A stretch of DNA of 40,086 nt, from positions 1 through 40,086 of the forward strand of contig JAEYPH010000041.1 in NCBI GenBank assembly GCA_023410875.1, given 5' to 3'. Each line of letters begins with the position of its first letter. Position 1 is the stretch's first letter. Made by a program: the position numbers and the translations under genes. The notes beneath the pieces are model-generated. The model ran no database searches. It saw nothing but the letters and a program-made list of their open reading frames with translations, and was not told where the DNA came from. Of the stretch, positions 1 through 8,191 are shown piece by piece. This DNA is from Bacillota bacterium. GTDB taxonomy: Bacteria > Bacillota > Clostridia > Christensenellales > UMGS416.

Positions 1-96
1 CCGCTCTTTTGAGCAACCTTGGTCGAACTTGTCGCCGTTCTCCCATTCTACCTTGTTTTCGTTTTTTGTGGTGCCCGCCTGGCATGATTATTTCCA
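1..96 (-). repeat. End repeat, left copy (perfect inverted copy of 39931-40026)
   Basis: These 96 bases are the exact reverse complement of 39931-40026, by base-by-base comparison. Read on the minus strand the element begins near position 90-96 and runs off the left edge of the window, so both window ends carry the same end of the same element pointing outward. No transposase or terminal inverted repeat is visible because only this end is present. It may be the edge of a multi-copy mobile element at which assembly stopped, or a real inverted duplication. Confidence 0.9.
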
Positions 97-139
97 AAGG
101 GCGACCGGAAAGCCCTTTGGTCGCGCCTCGAAGGCGCGA
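91..139. repeat. Palindromic dispersed repeat, two modules
   Basis: Bases 91-120 are the exact reverse complement of 12192-12221, 30 nt in all, and form an imperfect palindrome (CCAAAGGG with CCCTTTGG arms). Bases 121-139 add a second hairpin (TCGCGCC / GGCGCGA) that resembles the module at 12086-12103. The element is non-coding, short and modular, like REP-type repeats. Confidence 0.75.
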
Positions 140-160
140 AATCCTTCCTTTTGTAAGCCC

Positions 161-529
161 CTACAACCATATCGCCTTCACAATCAGGAACACGACCAAC
201 ACCCATACCGCCACGATGGGCAGGGCGTAATACCACTTCTTCGGTTTGCCGCCGGACCATAGGCCCTGTGCCTGCTGCCGGCACGCGTTCATGACGTCCT
301 GTGGGATCAGCCGTATCGTGAGCGCCACCAGTGCCGGCAGTAGCAGAATGTCGTCCAGATAGCCCAGCACGGGGATGAAGTCCGGGATCAGATCGATGGG
401 CGAGAGGGCATAGGCGACGGTCAGCCCCGCCAGCAGCTTGGCCGCGATGGGCGTATCCTTCTTCCACAAGGCGATGAACACCGCCGGTAGATCGGTTTTC
501 AGTTTTCTGCCCCGTTCTTTGAGGTTCAT
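161..529 (-). CDS. YkvA-family (DUF1232) small membrane protein
   Basis: This is a 122-residue protein with the DUF1232/YkvA signature YALSPIDLIPDFIPVLGYLD at about residues 40-59, followed by a hydrophobic stretch and a second membrane segment at the C terminus (about 101-120). The family is widespread, membrane associated and of unknown biochemical role. The start is supported by GGGAGG about six bases upstream of the ATG on the minus strand. The gene stands alone, divergent from tex, and the dispersed repeat lies just beyond its stop codon. Family assignment is firm; function is not known. Confidence 0.85.
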   Translation of the reverse strand: MNLKERGRKLKTDLPAVFIALWKKDTPIAAKLLAGLTVAYALSPIDLIPDFIPVLGYLDDILLLPALVALTIRLIPQDVMNACRQQAQGLWSGGKPKKWYYALPIVAVWVLVVFLIVKAIWL

Positions 530-677
530 ATTTTCCTCCCGGAGTATGTTTCTGAGTATAGCATAAAGGATAGGGCCGGCGGCGCTTTATGGCCAGCGAT
601 AACTGCGGTACGGGTTGATTAATGCCGGCATTGCTGTTACCATAAACGCTATTCCCAACGTCAAGGAGCACGATTCC

Positions 678-2828
678 ATGGCCGATATCCTCTCCCGGCT
701 GGCGCAGGAGTTCAGCCTGCGCCCGGCTCAAGTGACCGCCACCGTGGCCCTCATAGACGAGGGCAACACGATTCCCTTCATCGCCCGCTACCGCAAGGAA
801 GTCACCGGCGGCATCGACGACCAGGTGCTGCGCGAGCTGGGCGACCGCCTGGCTTATTTGCGCAGCCTGGAGGCCCGCCGCGAAGAGGTGCGCCGGCTCA
901 TCGACGAGCAGGGGCAGCTGACGCCGGAGATCGGAGCCGCGCTGGACAAGGCGCAGTCGCTCTCGGAGCTGGACGACATCTACCGCCCCTTTCGCCCCAA
1001 GCGGCGCACCCGCGCCTCCATCGCCAAGGAAAGAGGCCTGGAGCCGCTGGCGTCGCTTCTGCTGCTGCAGAACCCCAAGACCGTGCCGCTGGACGAAGCG
1101 AAGGCCTATGTGAACGAAGAAAAGGGCGTGCCCACCGCTGAAGACGCGCTGCAGGGCGCCCAGGACATCATCGCCGAGCTCGTCAGCGACAGCGCCGACA
1201 ACCGCCGCGTGGCCCGCGACCTGACCGTGAACGATGGCATGGTCGTGACCTCCGCCAAAAAGAAGGAGGACTCGGCCTACCGCATGTACTATGACTTCCG
1301 TGAGAAGGTCGCGCGCATTGCCCCCCACCGCGTCAGCGCTATCGATCGCGGCGAGCGCGAGGGCTGGCTCGGCGTGAAGCTGGAGGCGCCTCGGGAGCTG
1401 ATTCTGGGCATCGTCAAGCGCCGCGCGCTGCTCAACACTTCTCCGGCAGCCAGGGCCGTGGAGGCCGCCATCGAGGACGCCTATGACCGGCTGATTGCGC
1501 CTTCCATCGAGACCGAGGTGCGCAACGACCTGACCGACCGTGCCAGCGAGCAGGCCATCAAGGTGTTCGCGCAGAACCTCAAGGGCCTGCTGATGCAGCC
1601 CCCCATCCGCAAGCACGCGGTGTTGGGGCTGGACCCGGCCTTCCGCACCGGCTGCAAGCTGGCCGTCGTGGACGAGATCGGCAACGTGCTGCACACCGGC
1701 GTCATCTACCCCACGCCGCCCCAGAGCAAGGTGGAGGAGGCGGCACGGGTCATGAAAGACCTCATCGCCAAGTTCGGCATCGAGGTTGTGGCCATCGGCA
1801 ACGGCACGGCCAGCCGCGAGAGTGAGGCCTTCGTGGCCGGCGTGCTCAAGAGCATCCCCCAAAAGGTGCACTACGTCGTTGTCAGCGAGGCCGGCGCGTC
1901 GGTGTATTCGGCCAGCAAGCTGGCCGCCGAGGAGTTCCCGGAGTTCGACGTGTCGCTGCGCAGCGCCGTGTCCATTGCCCGCCGCTTGCAGGACCCGCTG
2001 GCCGAGCTCGTCAAGATAGACCCCAAGGCCATCGGCGTGGGCCAATATCAGCACGACCTGAACCAAAAGCGCCTGGAAGCGGCGCTGGGCGGCGTCGTGG
2101 AGGATTGCGTCAACGCCGTGGGCGTGGATGTGAACACCGCGTCGCCGTCGCTTTTGAGCCACGTGGCCGGCGTAAGCGGCACCGTGGCGGCCAACATCGT
2201 GGCCTATCGCGGCGAGGTGGGCCGCATCCGCAGCCGCCGCGAGCTGCTCAAGGTCAAAAAGCTGGGCGCCAAGGCATACGAGCAGTGCGCGGGATTCCTG
2301 CGCATTCCCGGCGGCGACAATATCCTGGACAACACCGGCGTACACCCCGAGAGCTATGAGGCCGCCGGAAAGCTGCTCAAGCTGACCGGTCGCACCGCCG
2401 AGGACGTGGCCGCCCGCCGCCTGAATGATCTGGCCCAGCGGGTGGAGGCCATGGGCCTGCCCGCCGTGGCCCAACAGATCGGCGTGGGCGAGCCCACACT
2501 GCGGGACATCCTGGCGGAGCTGGCCAAGCCCGGCCGCGATCCCCGAGATGAAATCCCCAAGCCCATTTTAAGTTCCGACGTTTTAGAAATGAAGGACCTG
2601 ACGCCGGGCATGGTGCTGCAGGGCACCGTGCGCAATGTGGCGGATTTCGGCGCCTTCGTGGACATCGGCGTGCATCAGGACGGTCTGGTGCACGTGAGCG
2701 AGCTGGCCGACCGCTTCGTGCGCAACCCCATGGAGGTTGTGCACGTGGGCGACGTGGTGCGCGTGCGGGTGCTCAGCGTGGACGCGCAGAAGAAGAGGAT
2801 TTCCTTGAGCATGAAGGGCTTGAAGTAG
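678..2828 (+). CDS. tex: Tex family S1 RNA-binding protein
   Basis: The product is 716 residues, the usual length for Tex, a nucleic-acid-binding protein linked to transcription and RNA metabolism. Domains in order are an N-terminal helical region with DEGNTIPFIARYRKE, a YqgF/RuvC-like domain beginning near residue 317 (GLDPAFRTGC) with GNGTASRESE, a helix-hairpin-helix region around residues 480-550 (HVAGVSGTVAANIVAYR), and a C-terminal S1 domain from about residue 644 to the end. An in-frame ATG exists at 615, but the ATG at 678 has AAGGAG nine bases upstream and gives the normal family N terminus (MADILSRLAQEFSL). The gene is monocistronic, ending in a hairpin terminator. Confidence 0.95.
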   Translation: MADILSRLAQEFSLRPAQVTATVALIDEGNTIPFIARYRKEVTGGIDDQVLRELGDRLAYLRSLEARREEVRRLIDEQGQLTPEIGAALDKAQSLSELDDIYRPFRPKRRTRASIAKERGLEPLASLLLLQNPKTVPLDEAKAYVNEEKGVPTAEDALQGAQDIIAELVSDSADNRRVARDLTVNDGMVVTSAKKKEDSAYRMYYDFREKVARIAPHRVSAIDRGEREGWLGVKLEAPRELILGIVKRRALLNTSPAARAVEAAIEDAYDRLIAPSIETEVRNDLTDRASEQAIKVFAQNLKGLLMQPPIRKHAVLGLDPAFRTGCKLAVVDEIGNVLHTGVIYPTPPQSKVEEAARVMKDLIAKFGIEVVAIGNGTASRESEAFVAGVLKSIPQKVHYVVVSEAGASVYSASKLAAEEFPEFDVSLRSAVSIARRLQDPLAELVKIDPKAIGVGQYQHDLNQKRLEAALGGVVEDCVNAVGVDVNTASPSLLSHVAGVSGTVAANIVAYRGEVGRIRSRRELLKVKKLGAKAYEQCAGFLRIPGGDNILDNTGVHPESYEAAGKLLKLTGRTAEDVAARRLNDLAQRVEAMGLPAVAQQIGVGEPTLRDILAELAKPGRDPRDEIPKPILSSDVLEMKDLTPGMVLQGTVRNVADFGAFVDIGVHQDGLVHVSELADRFVRNPMEVVHVGDVVRVRVLSVDAQKKRISLSMKGLK

Positions 2829-2868
2829 GCCCGGCAAGTACCGTGCAGAACCTGCCATAAGCCAAAAG

Positions 2869-2903
2869 CCTTGTAACCTGTCAAAGGGTTATAAGGTTTT
2901 TTT
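2869..2903 (+). terminator. Rho-independent terminator of tex
   Basis: A ten-base stem (CCTTGTAACC with GGTTATAAGG, one G-T pair) encloses an eight-base loop and is followed by seven T. It lies 40 bases after the tex stop codon. Confidence 0.8.
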
Positions 2904-2947
2904 CTTTTCTGGGGAGGCTATCGGTACAAACCATCGGGAGTGTGGCT

Positions 2948-3871
2948 ATGATACAGATACAATATGGCATAGAGAAGCTCGAGACATTGAAAGCCGTTAT
3001 GGTGCATCGCCCGGATCAGTCCCTATCCAAGATCACCGAGGAGAACAAAGAGTTTTTTCTTTTCGATCAAGTACCCAACGTGGATAAGTATCTGCAGGAG
3101 CATCAGCAGTATTGCGCCCTGCTCCAGGAACATGGGGTTAGAGTACATTATTTATCGGATCACGTCCATCGAAACCGGGATCTGCTGGAGCGATTGCCCA
3201 ACCTGGCGTATATGCACGATATCGCGGTTGTGAGCTCCCACGGAGCAATTATCTCCAAGATGTCCTCCAGGGGGCGTTGCCACGAGGAAATTGTCGTCAG
3301 GGAAGCGCTGACCGATTTGGGCATTCCCACGCTTTATGAGCCCTGCGAGGGCGAAGCGTTTGAGGGTTGCCTTCTCCTCTCGCCAAAGACCGTATTTGTT
3401 GCGGACACGGAGCGCCACAGCAGAAGCTCCATCGAGAAATTCATAGCACATATCCTGCAATACTTCGACGAGGTCATCTATGCACAAATCCCTCAGGATC
3501 GTAGGTTTATGCACCCCGATATGGTTCTCAACCGTATCACAGATCAACTGATGGTGTACTATCCGCCGGCATTTCTCCAGACCTTCCATGTTACACGGGA
3601 GAAAAGAACGCAGATTGATCTGAAAGCCTGGATGAAAGAGCGAAAAATCCAGCTCATTCCCTTGTCGGACAGGGAACAGCAGCATTGGGGCAGTTCCTCT
3701 GTACCACTAAGGCCGGGGGTGCTCTTCTGCTACGACATCTCCCATGAACCCGTAACACGCAATCTGTTGGAGCGCGAGGGGGTTCAGTTTATCTTTTTTC
3801 ACCCCGAAGCGCTACTGGCGGGCGGCGGGAGCCTGCGGTGCCTGACGATGAGGTTATATCGCAACGGATGA
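2948..3871 (+). CDS. Short guanidino-group hydrolase, arginine-deiminase-like
   Basis: This 307-residue protein belongs to the guanidino-modifying (amidinotransferase fold) superfamily. It opens with the arginine-deiminase-type VMVHRP motif. By eye it keeps likely catalytic residues: D91 (MHD), E139 (FEG), H189 and D191 (MHPDM) and C298 (GGGSLRC). Classical arginine deiminase is about 410 residues with a helical insert before the first Asp; that insert is absent, since LERLPNLAYMHD follows the N-terminal strand directly. The usual EGGD reads EGCL, so the second substrate-binding Asp is missing. The ATG at 2948 is preferred over GTG at 2942 because GGGAG sits seven bases upstream. The substrate is not predictable. 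The gene is isolated by strong hairpins on both sides and precedes the dlt-like genes. Confidence 0.75.
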   Translation: MIQIQYGIEKLETLKAVMVHRPDQSLSKITEENKEFFLFDQVPNVDKYLQEHQQYCALLQEHGVRVHYLSDHVHRNRDLLERLPNLAYMHDIAVVSSHGAIISKMSSRGRCHEEIVVREALTDLGIPTLYEPCEGEAFEGCLLLSPKTVFVADTERHSRSSIEKFIAHILQYFDEVIYAQIPQDRRFMHPDMVLNRITDQLMVYYPPAFLQTFHVTREKRTQIDLKAWMKERKIQLIPLSDREQQHWGSSSVPLRPGVLFCYDISHEPVTRNLLEREGVQFIFFHPEALLAGGGSLRCLTMRLYRNG

Positions 3872-3909
3872 TATGGCAGAAGCGCTGGGCCTCAGCGCTT
3901 CTGCCATAT
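3871..3909 (+). terminator. Perfect 17-bp stem-loop at the stop codon
   Basis: Arms 3871-3887 and 3893-3909 are perfectly complementary over 17 bases around a five-base loop (GGCCT). The left arm starts on the last base of the stop codon. No strong T tract follows directly, so it may act as an mRNA 3'-end stabiliser or a weak bidirectional terminator. Confidence 0.7.
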
Positions 3910-4034
3910 ATGGCCAAGTTATTTCCTTTTGCTTATCTGTGAAAGTGCTTAGGCAACGGCGTCTATGATTTCTTTTTGTCTTTGACAAACCTACATAGAC
4001 CTACCCAAAATCTACATAAAGTACCATGTTCTGA

Positions 4035-4063
4035 TTGACAAATTCCACAGGATATAGTATTGC
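4035..4063 (+). promoter_or_regulatory. Candidate promoter of the carrier-protein/MBOAT operon
   Basis: A perfect TTGACA (4035-4040) lies 17 bases before a poor -10 (TATTGC, 4058-4063) in an AT-rich leader. The 11-mer TACATAAAGTA occurs at 4013-4023 and again at 4092-4102 across the start codon. The assignment is tentative because the -10 matches weakly. Confidence 0.35.
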
Positions 4064-4101
4064 TATATAGAACTACCAAAAAACGAAGGAGTACATAAAG
4101 T

Positions 4102-4323
4102 ATGGAAAAACTGCTTGGCATCCTCAAGGGGTTGCATAGTGATGTGGATTATGAAAATGAAACGCTGCTGGTCGATAACGGAGTGTTGGATTCGTTCGAT
4201 ATCATCTCATTGGTCACGGAGTTGAACGACACTTACGGTATCAACATCAGCGTTGTGGATCTGGTGCCGGAAAACTTTAACTCCATGCAAGCGATTGCTG
4301 CTTTGATTGATCGGCTGTCCTAA
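4102..4323 (+). CDS. DltC-like acyl/aminoacyl carrier protein
   Basis: The 73-residue product has the length and fold pattern of a phosphopantetheine carrier. The attachment serine is in GVLDSFDIISLV (Ser at about residue 32), where DltC and ACPs have LDS(L/F). The C terminus (DLVPENFNSMQAIAALI) matches carrier proteins that work with stand-alone adenylating ligases. AAGGAG lies ten bases before the ATG. It is first in a plus-strand operon with the MBOAT and SGNH proteins, and the cognate loading enzyme is probably the ligase at 8192-9700. By analogy with dlt it would shuttle an activated small acid to the membrane acyltransferase. Confidence 0.85.
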   Translation: MEKLLGILKGLHSDVDYENETLLVDNGVLDSFDIISLVTELNDTYGINISVVDLVPENFNSMQAIAALIDRLS

Positions 4324-4367
4324 CTTTGGGGTGAGGCGTGCATCTTACCTAAGCAGGAGTAACACCT

Positions 4368-5966
4368 ATGAGCTTTACCTCGATAAGCTTTCTGAGCTTT
4401 ATCGTCGTGGTTTTCGGCCTATATTTTATAACCCCTAAACGCTTGCGCTACCTAACGCTGCTGGTGGGCAGCTATTGGTTTTATTACCTGGTTTCCAAGG
4501 GTGTGTTGGTCTATCTGCTCATCACCACGGTTTCGGTGTTTGTCGGCGGTTTGAGCCTGTGGCACTATAACGACGATATCAAAACTGCGCAGGGCAGCAC
4601 CGCGTTGGACGCACCCGTGAAGGCCATGATGAAGCGAAGCCTGATACTGCGTAAAAAGCTTGTTCTGGTGGCGGCGCTTCTTGTCAGCTTTGGAATGCTG
4701 GCGGTGCTGAAATACGGCGTGATGATCTCCGACACCCTGCGGCTGGCGTTACCGGACATGGCCGGGCAGTTGCCCACGTTTATGACCGTCATGCTGCCGC
4801 TGGGCATTTCGTTTTACACCTTCCAAGCAATCGGCTATCTGATCGACATCTACCGAGGCAAATATGAGCCTGAGCGCAATCTGGCCAAGTTCGCCCTGTT
4901 TGTATCCTTCTTTCCGCAGATCATGCAAGGGCCCATCGCACGCTACGACGATCTGGCCCACCAACTGTACGCGCCACATGCGTTTGACTTTCAGCGCGCA
5001 AAAAACGGGCTATTTCTCATAGGGTGGGGCTTCATTAAGAAACTGGTCGTGGCGGACAGGCTGGCTGTGTTTGTTTCGCCCGTGTTCAGCGCCTACACGG
5101 AGTACAACGGCAGCATGTTGCTGTTGGCTGCATTCATATACGGGCTGCAGGTGTATTGCGATTTTTCGGCGGGCATGGATATTGCCTACGGTGTGGCGCA
5201 AGTCCTGGGCATCCGCATGACACAGAACTTCCAGCAGCCCTATAACGCCAACTCCATCGCCGACTTCTGGCGGCGCTGGCATATCACACTGGGCACCTGG
5301 ATGCGGGATTACCTATTCTACCCGCTTTCCCTTTCACGCGCGTTTGGCCGCCTGGCCAAAGCCGTACGCAAACGCTGGGGCGCACGCTGGAGCAAGATCA
5401 TCGTCAGCGGTATTATCAGCTTTATCGTATTCACGATTGTGGGGATCTGGCACGGCGCAGAGGCCAAGTACATCCTCTACGGCTTCTGGAACGGCGGGCT
5501 GATTATGCTGGCCATCCTGCTGGAGCCTGTGTTTGCCAAGGGGTTGGCGGCACTGCATATCAGGCAGAGCGATTGGGGTTGGCGGGCGTTTCGCATCCTG
5601 CGCACGCTGGTGCTGCTCAGCGTTGGGCGCAGCATCGTATGTTCCCAAAGCGGGCGCGCCGCGTTATCCGCCATCCACAAGATGATGTTCTCTTTTGCGC
5701 CTGCCGACCTGTTCAACGGTACGCTTGGTGGTGTGCTCGATGGGCTTGGCGTAAGCGGTTTTGACTTGGGCGTGGTTGCATTGGTACTGGCTGTCGTGTT
5801 TTTCATCGACCATCTGCACGAAAAAGGCATCCAGGTACGCGCCACGATCGAACGTGCGCCTATCGTGGGGCGCTTTGCGCTGTACTTGCTGATGCTTTTT
5901 GCCCTGCTCATGCTGGTACCGACGGGAGGGAATGTTTCTGGAGGCTTCATTTATGCGCAATTCTAA
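4368..5966 (+). CDS. MBOAT membrane O-acyltransferase (DltB/AlgI-like)
   Basis: This is a 532-residue multi-span protein of the MBOAT family. Family marks are FWRRWHITLGTWMRDYL at about 300-316 and the catalytic-type His in GIWHGAE (H362). The N-terminal half carries GISFYTFQAIGYLIDIYRG, seen in AlgI, PatA and DltB proteins. Such enzymes move acyl or aminoacyl groups from a carrier across the membrane onto envelope polymers. AGGAG sits eight bases before the ATG, 44 bases after the carrier gene. The downstream SGNH gene overlaps it by 14 bases, a sign of coupled expression. The acceptor polymer cannot be read from the sequence. Confidence 0.9.
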   Translation: MSFTSISFLSFIVVVFGLYFITPKRLRYLTLLVGSYWFYYLVSKGVLVYLLITTVSVFVGGLSLWHYNDDIKTAQGSTALDAPVKAMMKRSLILRKKLVLVAALLVSFGMLAVLKYGVMISDTLRLALPDMAGQLPTFMTVMLPLGISFYTFQAIGYLIDIYRGKYEPERNLAKFALFVSFFPQIMQGPIARYDDLAHQLYAPHAFDFQRAKNGLFLIGWGFIKKLVVADRLAVFVSPVFSAYTEYNGSMLLLAAFIYGLQVYCDFSAGMDIAYGVAQVLGIRMTQNFQQPYNANSIADFWRRWHITLGTWMRDYLFYPLSLSRAFGRLAKAVRKRWGARWSKIIVSGIISFIVFTIVGIWHGAEAKYILYGFWNGGLIMLAILLEPVFAKGLAALHIRQSDWGWRAFRILRTLVLLSVGRSIVCSQSGRAALSAIHKMMFSFAPADLFNGTLGGVLDGLGVSGFDLGVVALVLAVVFFIDHLHEKGIQVRATIERAPIVGRFALYLLMLFALLMLVPTGGNVSGGFIYAQF

Positions 5967-7272
5967 TCTCCTCAAAAGGCTGGTAAAGATCGTCATTTTC
6001 CTCGTGCTGTCCATCCTTTTGGTGGGTTTTTTGAATTATCTTGTCTCCCCACACGACCCTGACGCCTGGCAAACGATATCGCAACTATATGAGCACAACG
6101 ATCTGGACGTTGTCTTTCTAGGCACATCCTCCACATACCGATCCAATATGCCGCCGGTGATCGACGAGGTGGCCGGGCTGCGATCCTATAATCTGGCCAC
6201 GCCCGCGCAATCCTTCATGGCCTCCTACTACCTGCTCAAGGAAGCCTTAAAGAGCAACCCCGTTAAGCACGTCGTGCTGCATATGAACATTTCACGATTT
6301 CAAGACGACATGACTGACCATGCCTACCAGTTTCTGGCCATTGAGAATATGAGATTCTCGCTGGATAAGTTGGAGTTCATGGTCAACGGCTTTACTGCGG
6401 AAAAATATCCCGACGCGCTGCTGAGATGTTACCGCGCGCGGTCACTGATGCGGCTTTCCACCATCCGGGACAATCTGACTCCCCGGGCGGTCAACCCGGA
6501 GGATTACCCTGCCGAAGTTTTCCCCTATCTGGGCAAGGGGTACAGCTTTACCGCCAAAGAGCAGATCCCGGACGAAATCAGCGTCGGCTACTTTGCTGCC
6601 TTCAACCCCAAAAAGTTTGTTCCGAAAAATACCGAGTATCTGCAAAAGATCATCGACCTGTGCAAAGAGAAGGAAATCGACCTGATCTTTTTGGCCCGGC
6701 CGAGGGTTGCTGCCAACATTCTGGCCACCGGCAACTACGATGAGTTTCACAACTACGTGCAGGCGCTGGCCGATGAGAACCAGGTACCCTTTTGGGACTT
6801 CGTTTATCTGCGGCCCGAAGCGTTGACCATTGAGGATACGATGTTTATGGATGCCTACCATCCCAACTACCGGCTGGCGCTGCCGCTTTCGCGGCTGGTG
6901 GGGCAGATGCTAAAGGAGCATATCGATGATACGCTGGATGTAAGCCGATACCTGTATAGTGATTACAGCACCTTCCTCAACCTGAACCGTCGGATTGCCG
7001 GGGTGTACACCACCGCGCTGAGTAAAAAAGAAACCCTCAAAGCCAATGCCGCCATGGGTATGGAAAATGAGGTTGAGTTCCGGTTTTTGGTATCAGACCA
7101 AAAGAACGGCGGCTATCGCCTGGTGCGGGATTGGAGCACCAAGAACCTAATAGATCTGAGCAGGCTGCCCAACAAAAAGTGCTGGCTGGTCGTAGAGGCG
7201 CGGCAGGCAGGCTCCGGCGGCAAAGCGGAGCAGCGCGTGCGCAAAGCTGTGGACTTGACCGCCACCCCTTAG
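5953..7272 (+). CDS. SGNH-hydrolase / DltD-like membrane-anchored protein
   Basis: The product is about 439 residues and starts with a single membrane anchor (residues 10-31, rich in I/V/L) followed by an extracytoplasmic domain. It has an SGNH-type block I (FLGTSSTYRS, Ser about 59-60) and a D-x-x-H block V (D300, H303 in MDAYHPNY), as in DltD and AlgX/AlgJ-like partners of MBOAT proteins. The ATG at 5953 has GGAGG eight bases upstream; an in-frame ATG at 5899 would add an improbable leader. The gene overlaps the MBOAT gene by 14 bases. Its role is probably to hand the acyl group on or transfer it to the polymer outside the membrane. The last ~100 residues were not matched to a known domain. 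Confidence 0.75.
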   Translation: MRNSNLLKRLVKIVIFLVLSILLVGFLNYLVSPHDPDAWQTISQLYEHNDLDVVFLGTSSTYRSNMPPVIDEVAGLRSYNLATPAQSFMASYYLLKEALKSNPVKHVVLHMNISRFQDDMTDHAYQFLAIENMRFSLDKLEFMVNGFTAEKYPDALLRCYRARSLMRLSTIRDNLTPRAVNPEDYPAEVFPYLGKGYSFTAKEQIPDEISVGYFAAFNPKKFVPKNTEYLQKIIDLCKEKEIDLIFLARPRVAANILATGNYDEFHNYVQALADENQVPFWDFVYLRPEALTIEDTMFMDAYHPNYRLALPLSRLVGQMLKEHIDDTLDVSRYLYSDYSTFLNLNRRIAGVYTTALSKKETLKANAAMGMENEVEFRFLVSDQKNGGYRLVRDWSTKNLIDLSRLPNKKCWLVVEARQAGSGGKAEQRVRKAVDLTATP

Positions 7273-8114
7273 GGCTGAAGCATCAACTGCACCGATATCA
7301 TGCCATCCGGCACGAACCCCAGGCTGTGATACAACTGTATCGCCGGATGGTTTTTTTCGTCCACCCACAGGTTCCATTCGGTTGCGTTGTCGGCCTGATC
7401 CTTCTGCATCGACGCGGCCAGCAGCCGAAGGGCCAGCCCACGCCGACGGTAATCGGGGTGCACACTCACATGCTGTATGGTCACCTTTTTCCCCTGCGGA
7501 CGGGCCAGCATGGCCGCGCAAAGGACATCATCAGCGGTGAGCAGGTAGGAGACGTGGCCCTGGGCCAACAGGGCCGAAAGTGCGTCCGCGGTGGGCAGCG
7601 GCGTGCTGTACGGATCCAGACATTGGGCCCAGAGCGCCTGGATGGCCGGCAACCGGCTCACGTCGTGCCGCTCAATGCGATAACCCCCGCCCAGTGCCGC
7701 CGGGCATACAGAGCATAGGCCCTCGCGGGCCGTACGCCGCATGCGCTGAAAGCGGCCATATACGCGAAACCCGCTGGATAGCCATTTGTCTTGGATCGGC
7801 GGTGCGACGGCCGCAGCGCCCCCCCGGGTGACCAGGTCGAGCAGAATCGGCTGCCGGTCTGGCGACAGGGCCACAAGCCTGGCCGGGTCAACAGGCGCGA
7901 GGGTTGCCGTATAGTAGAACAAACGGCTGTAACCCTCCTCGGCGCTTAAAAAAAGCAAGTCGTCGGCGCATTGCATATAGCGCATCCTGCCGCCTTCGAG
8001 CAGGGTACGCAGTTCCTCCGGCCATAAGAAGCAGTTTGTTTGAACCGCGCTATGATCCGCCGTAAAGGCACTTGTCAAGTCAGCGAATTGTGTGATGGTT
8101 GTCATCATGCTCAT
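7269..8114 (-). CDS. GNAT family N-acetyltransferase
   Basis: The 281-residue protein carries the acetyl-CoA-binding GNAT motif near its C terminus (VSVHPDYRRRGLALRLL, about 218-234) followed by WNLWVDEKNHPAIQLYHSLGF. The N-terminal ~130 residues look like a degenerate first GNAT-like domain without a clear pyrophosphate loop. GAGGG lies seven bases before the ATG. It is downstream of the adenylating ligase on the same strand with a 77-base gap, so the two are probably co-transcribed. Its stop codon overlaps that of the convergent SGNH gene. It may acetylate the small molecule the ligase handles, but that is inference from position only. Confidence 0.8.
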   Translation of the reverse strand: MSMMTTITQFADLTSAFTADHSAVQTNCFLWPEELRTLLEGGRMRYMQCADDLLFLSAEEGYSRLFYYTATLAPVDPARLVALSPDRQPILLDLVTRGGAAAVAPPIQDKWLSSGFRVYGRFQRMRRTAREGLCSVCPAALGGGYRIERHDVSRLPAIQALWAQCLDPYSTPLPTADALSALLAQGHVSYLLTADDVLCAAMLARPQGKKVTIQHVSVHPDYRRRGLALRLLAASMQKDQADNATEWNLWVDEKNHPAIQLYHSLGFVPDGMISVQLMLQP

Positions 8115-8191
8115 GATTCAGCCCTCATTCCGTGCTCCAGGAGATCGCGGGATCGGGTCACTTTGGGTGTGCGCAGGCAGGCGCCGGCGCG

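Noticed and set aside
48..2474. Very long minus-strand ORF (808 codons) opposite tex
   Set aside because: It is the antisense shadow of a well-supported tex gene in GC-rich DNA; its translation is Gly/His/Ala-rich and has no domain pattern. The similar long minus ORFs at 10012-12195 and 12053-14056 opposite the topoisomerase genes were rejected for the same reason.
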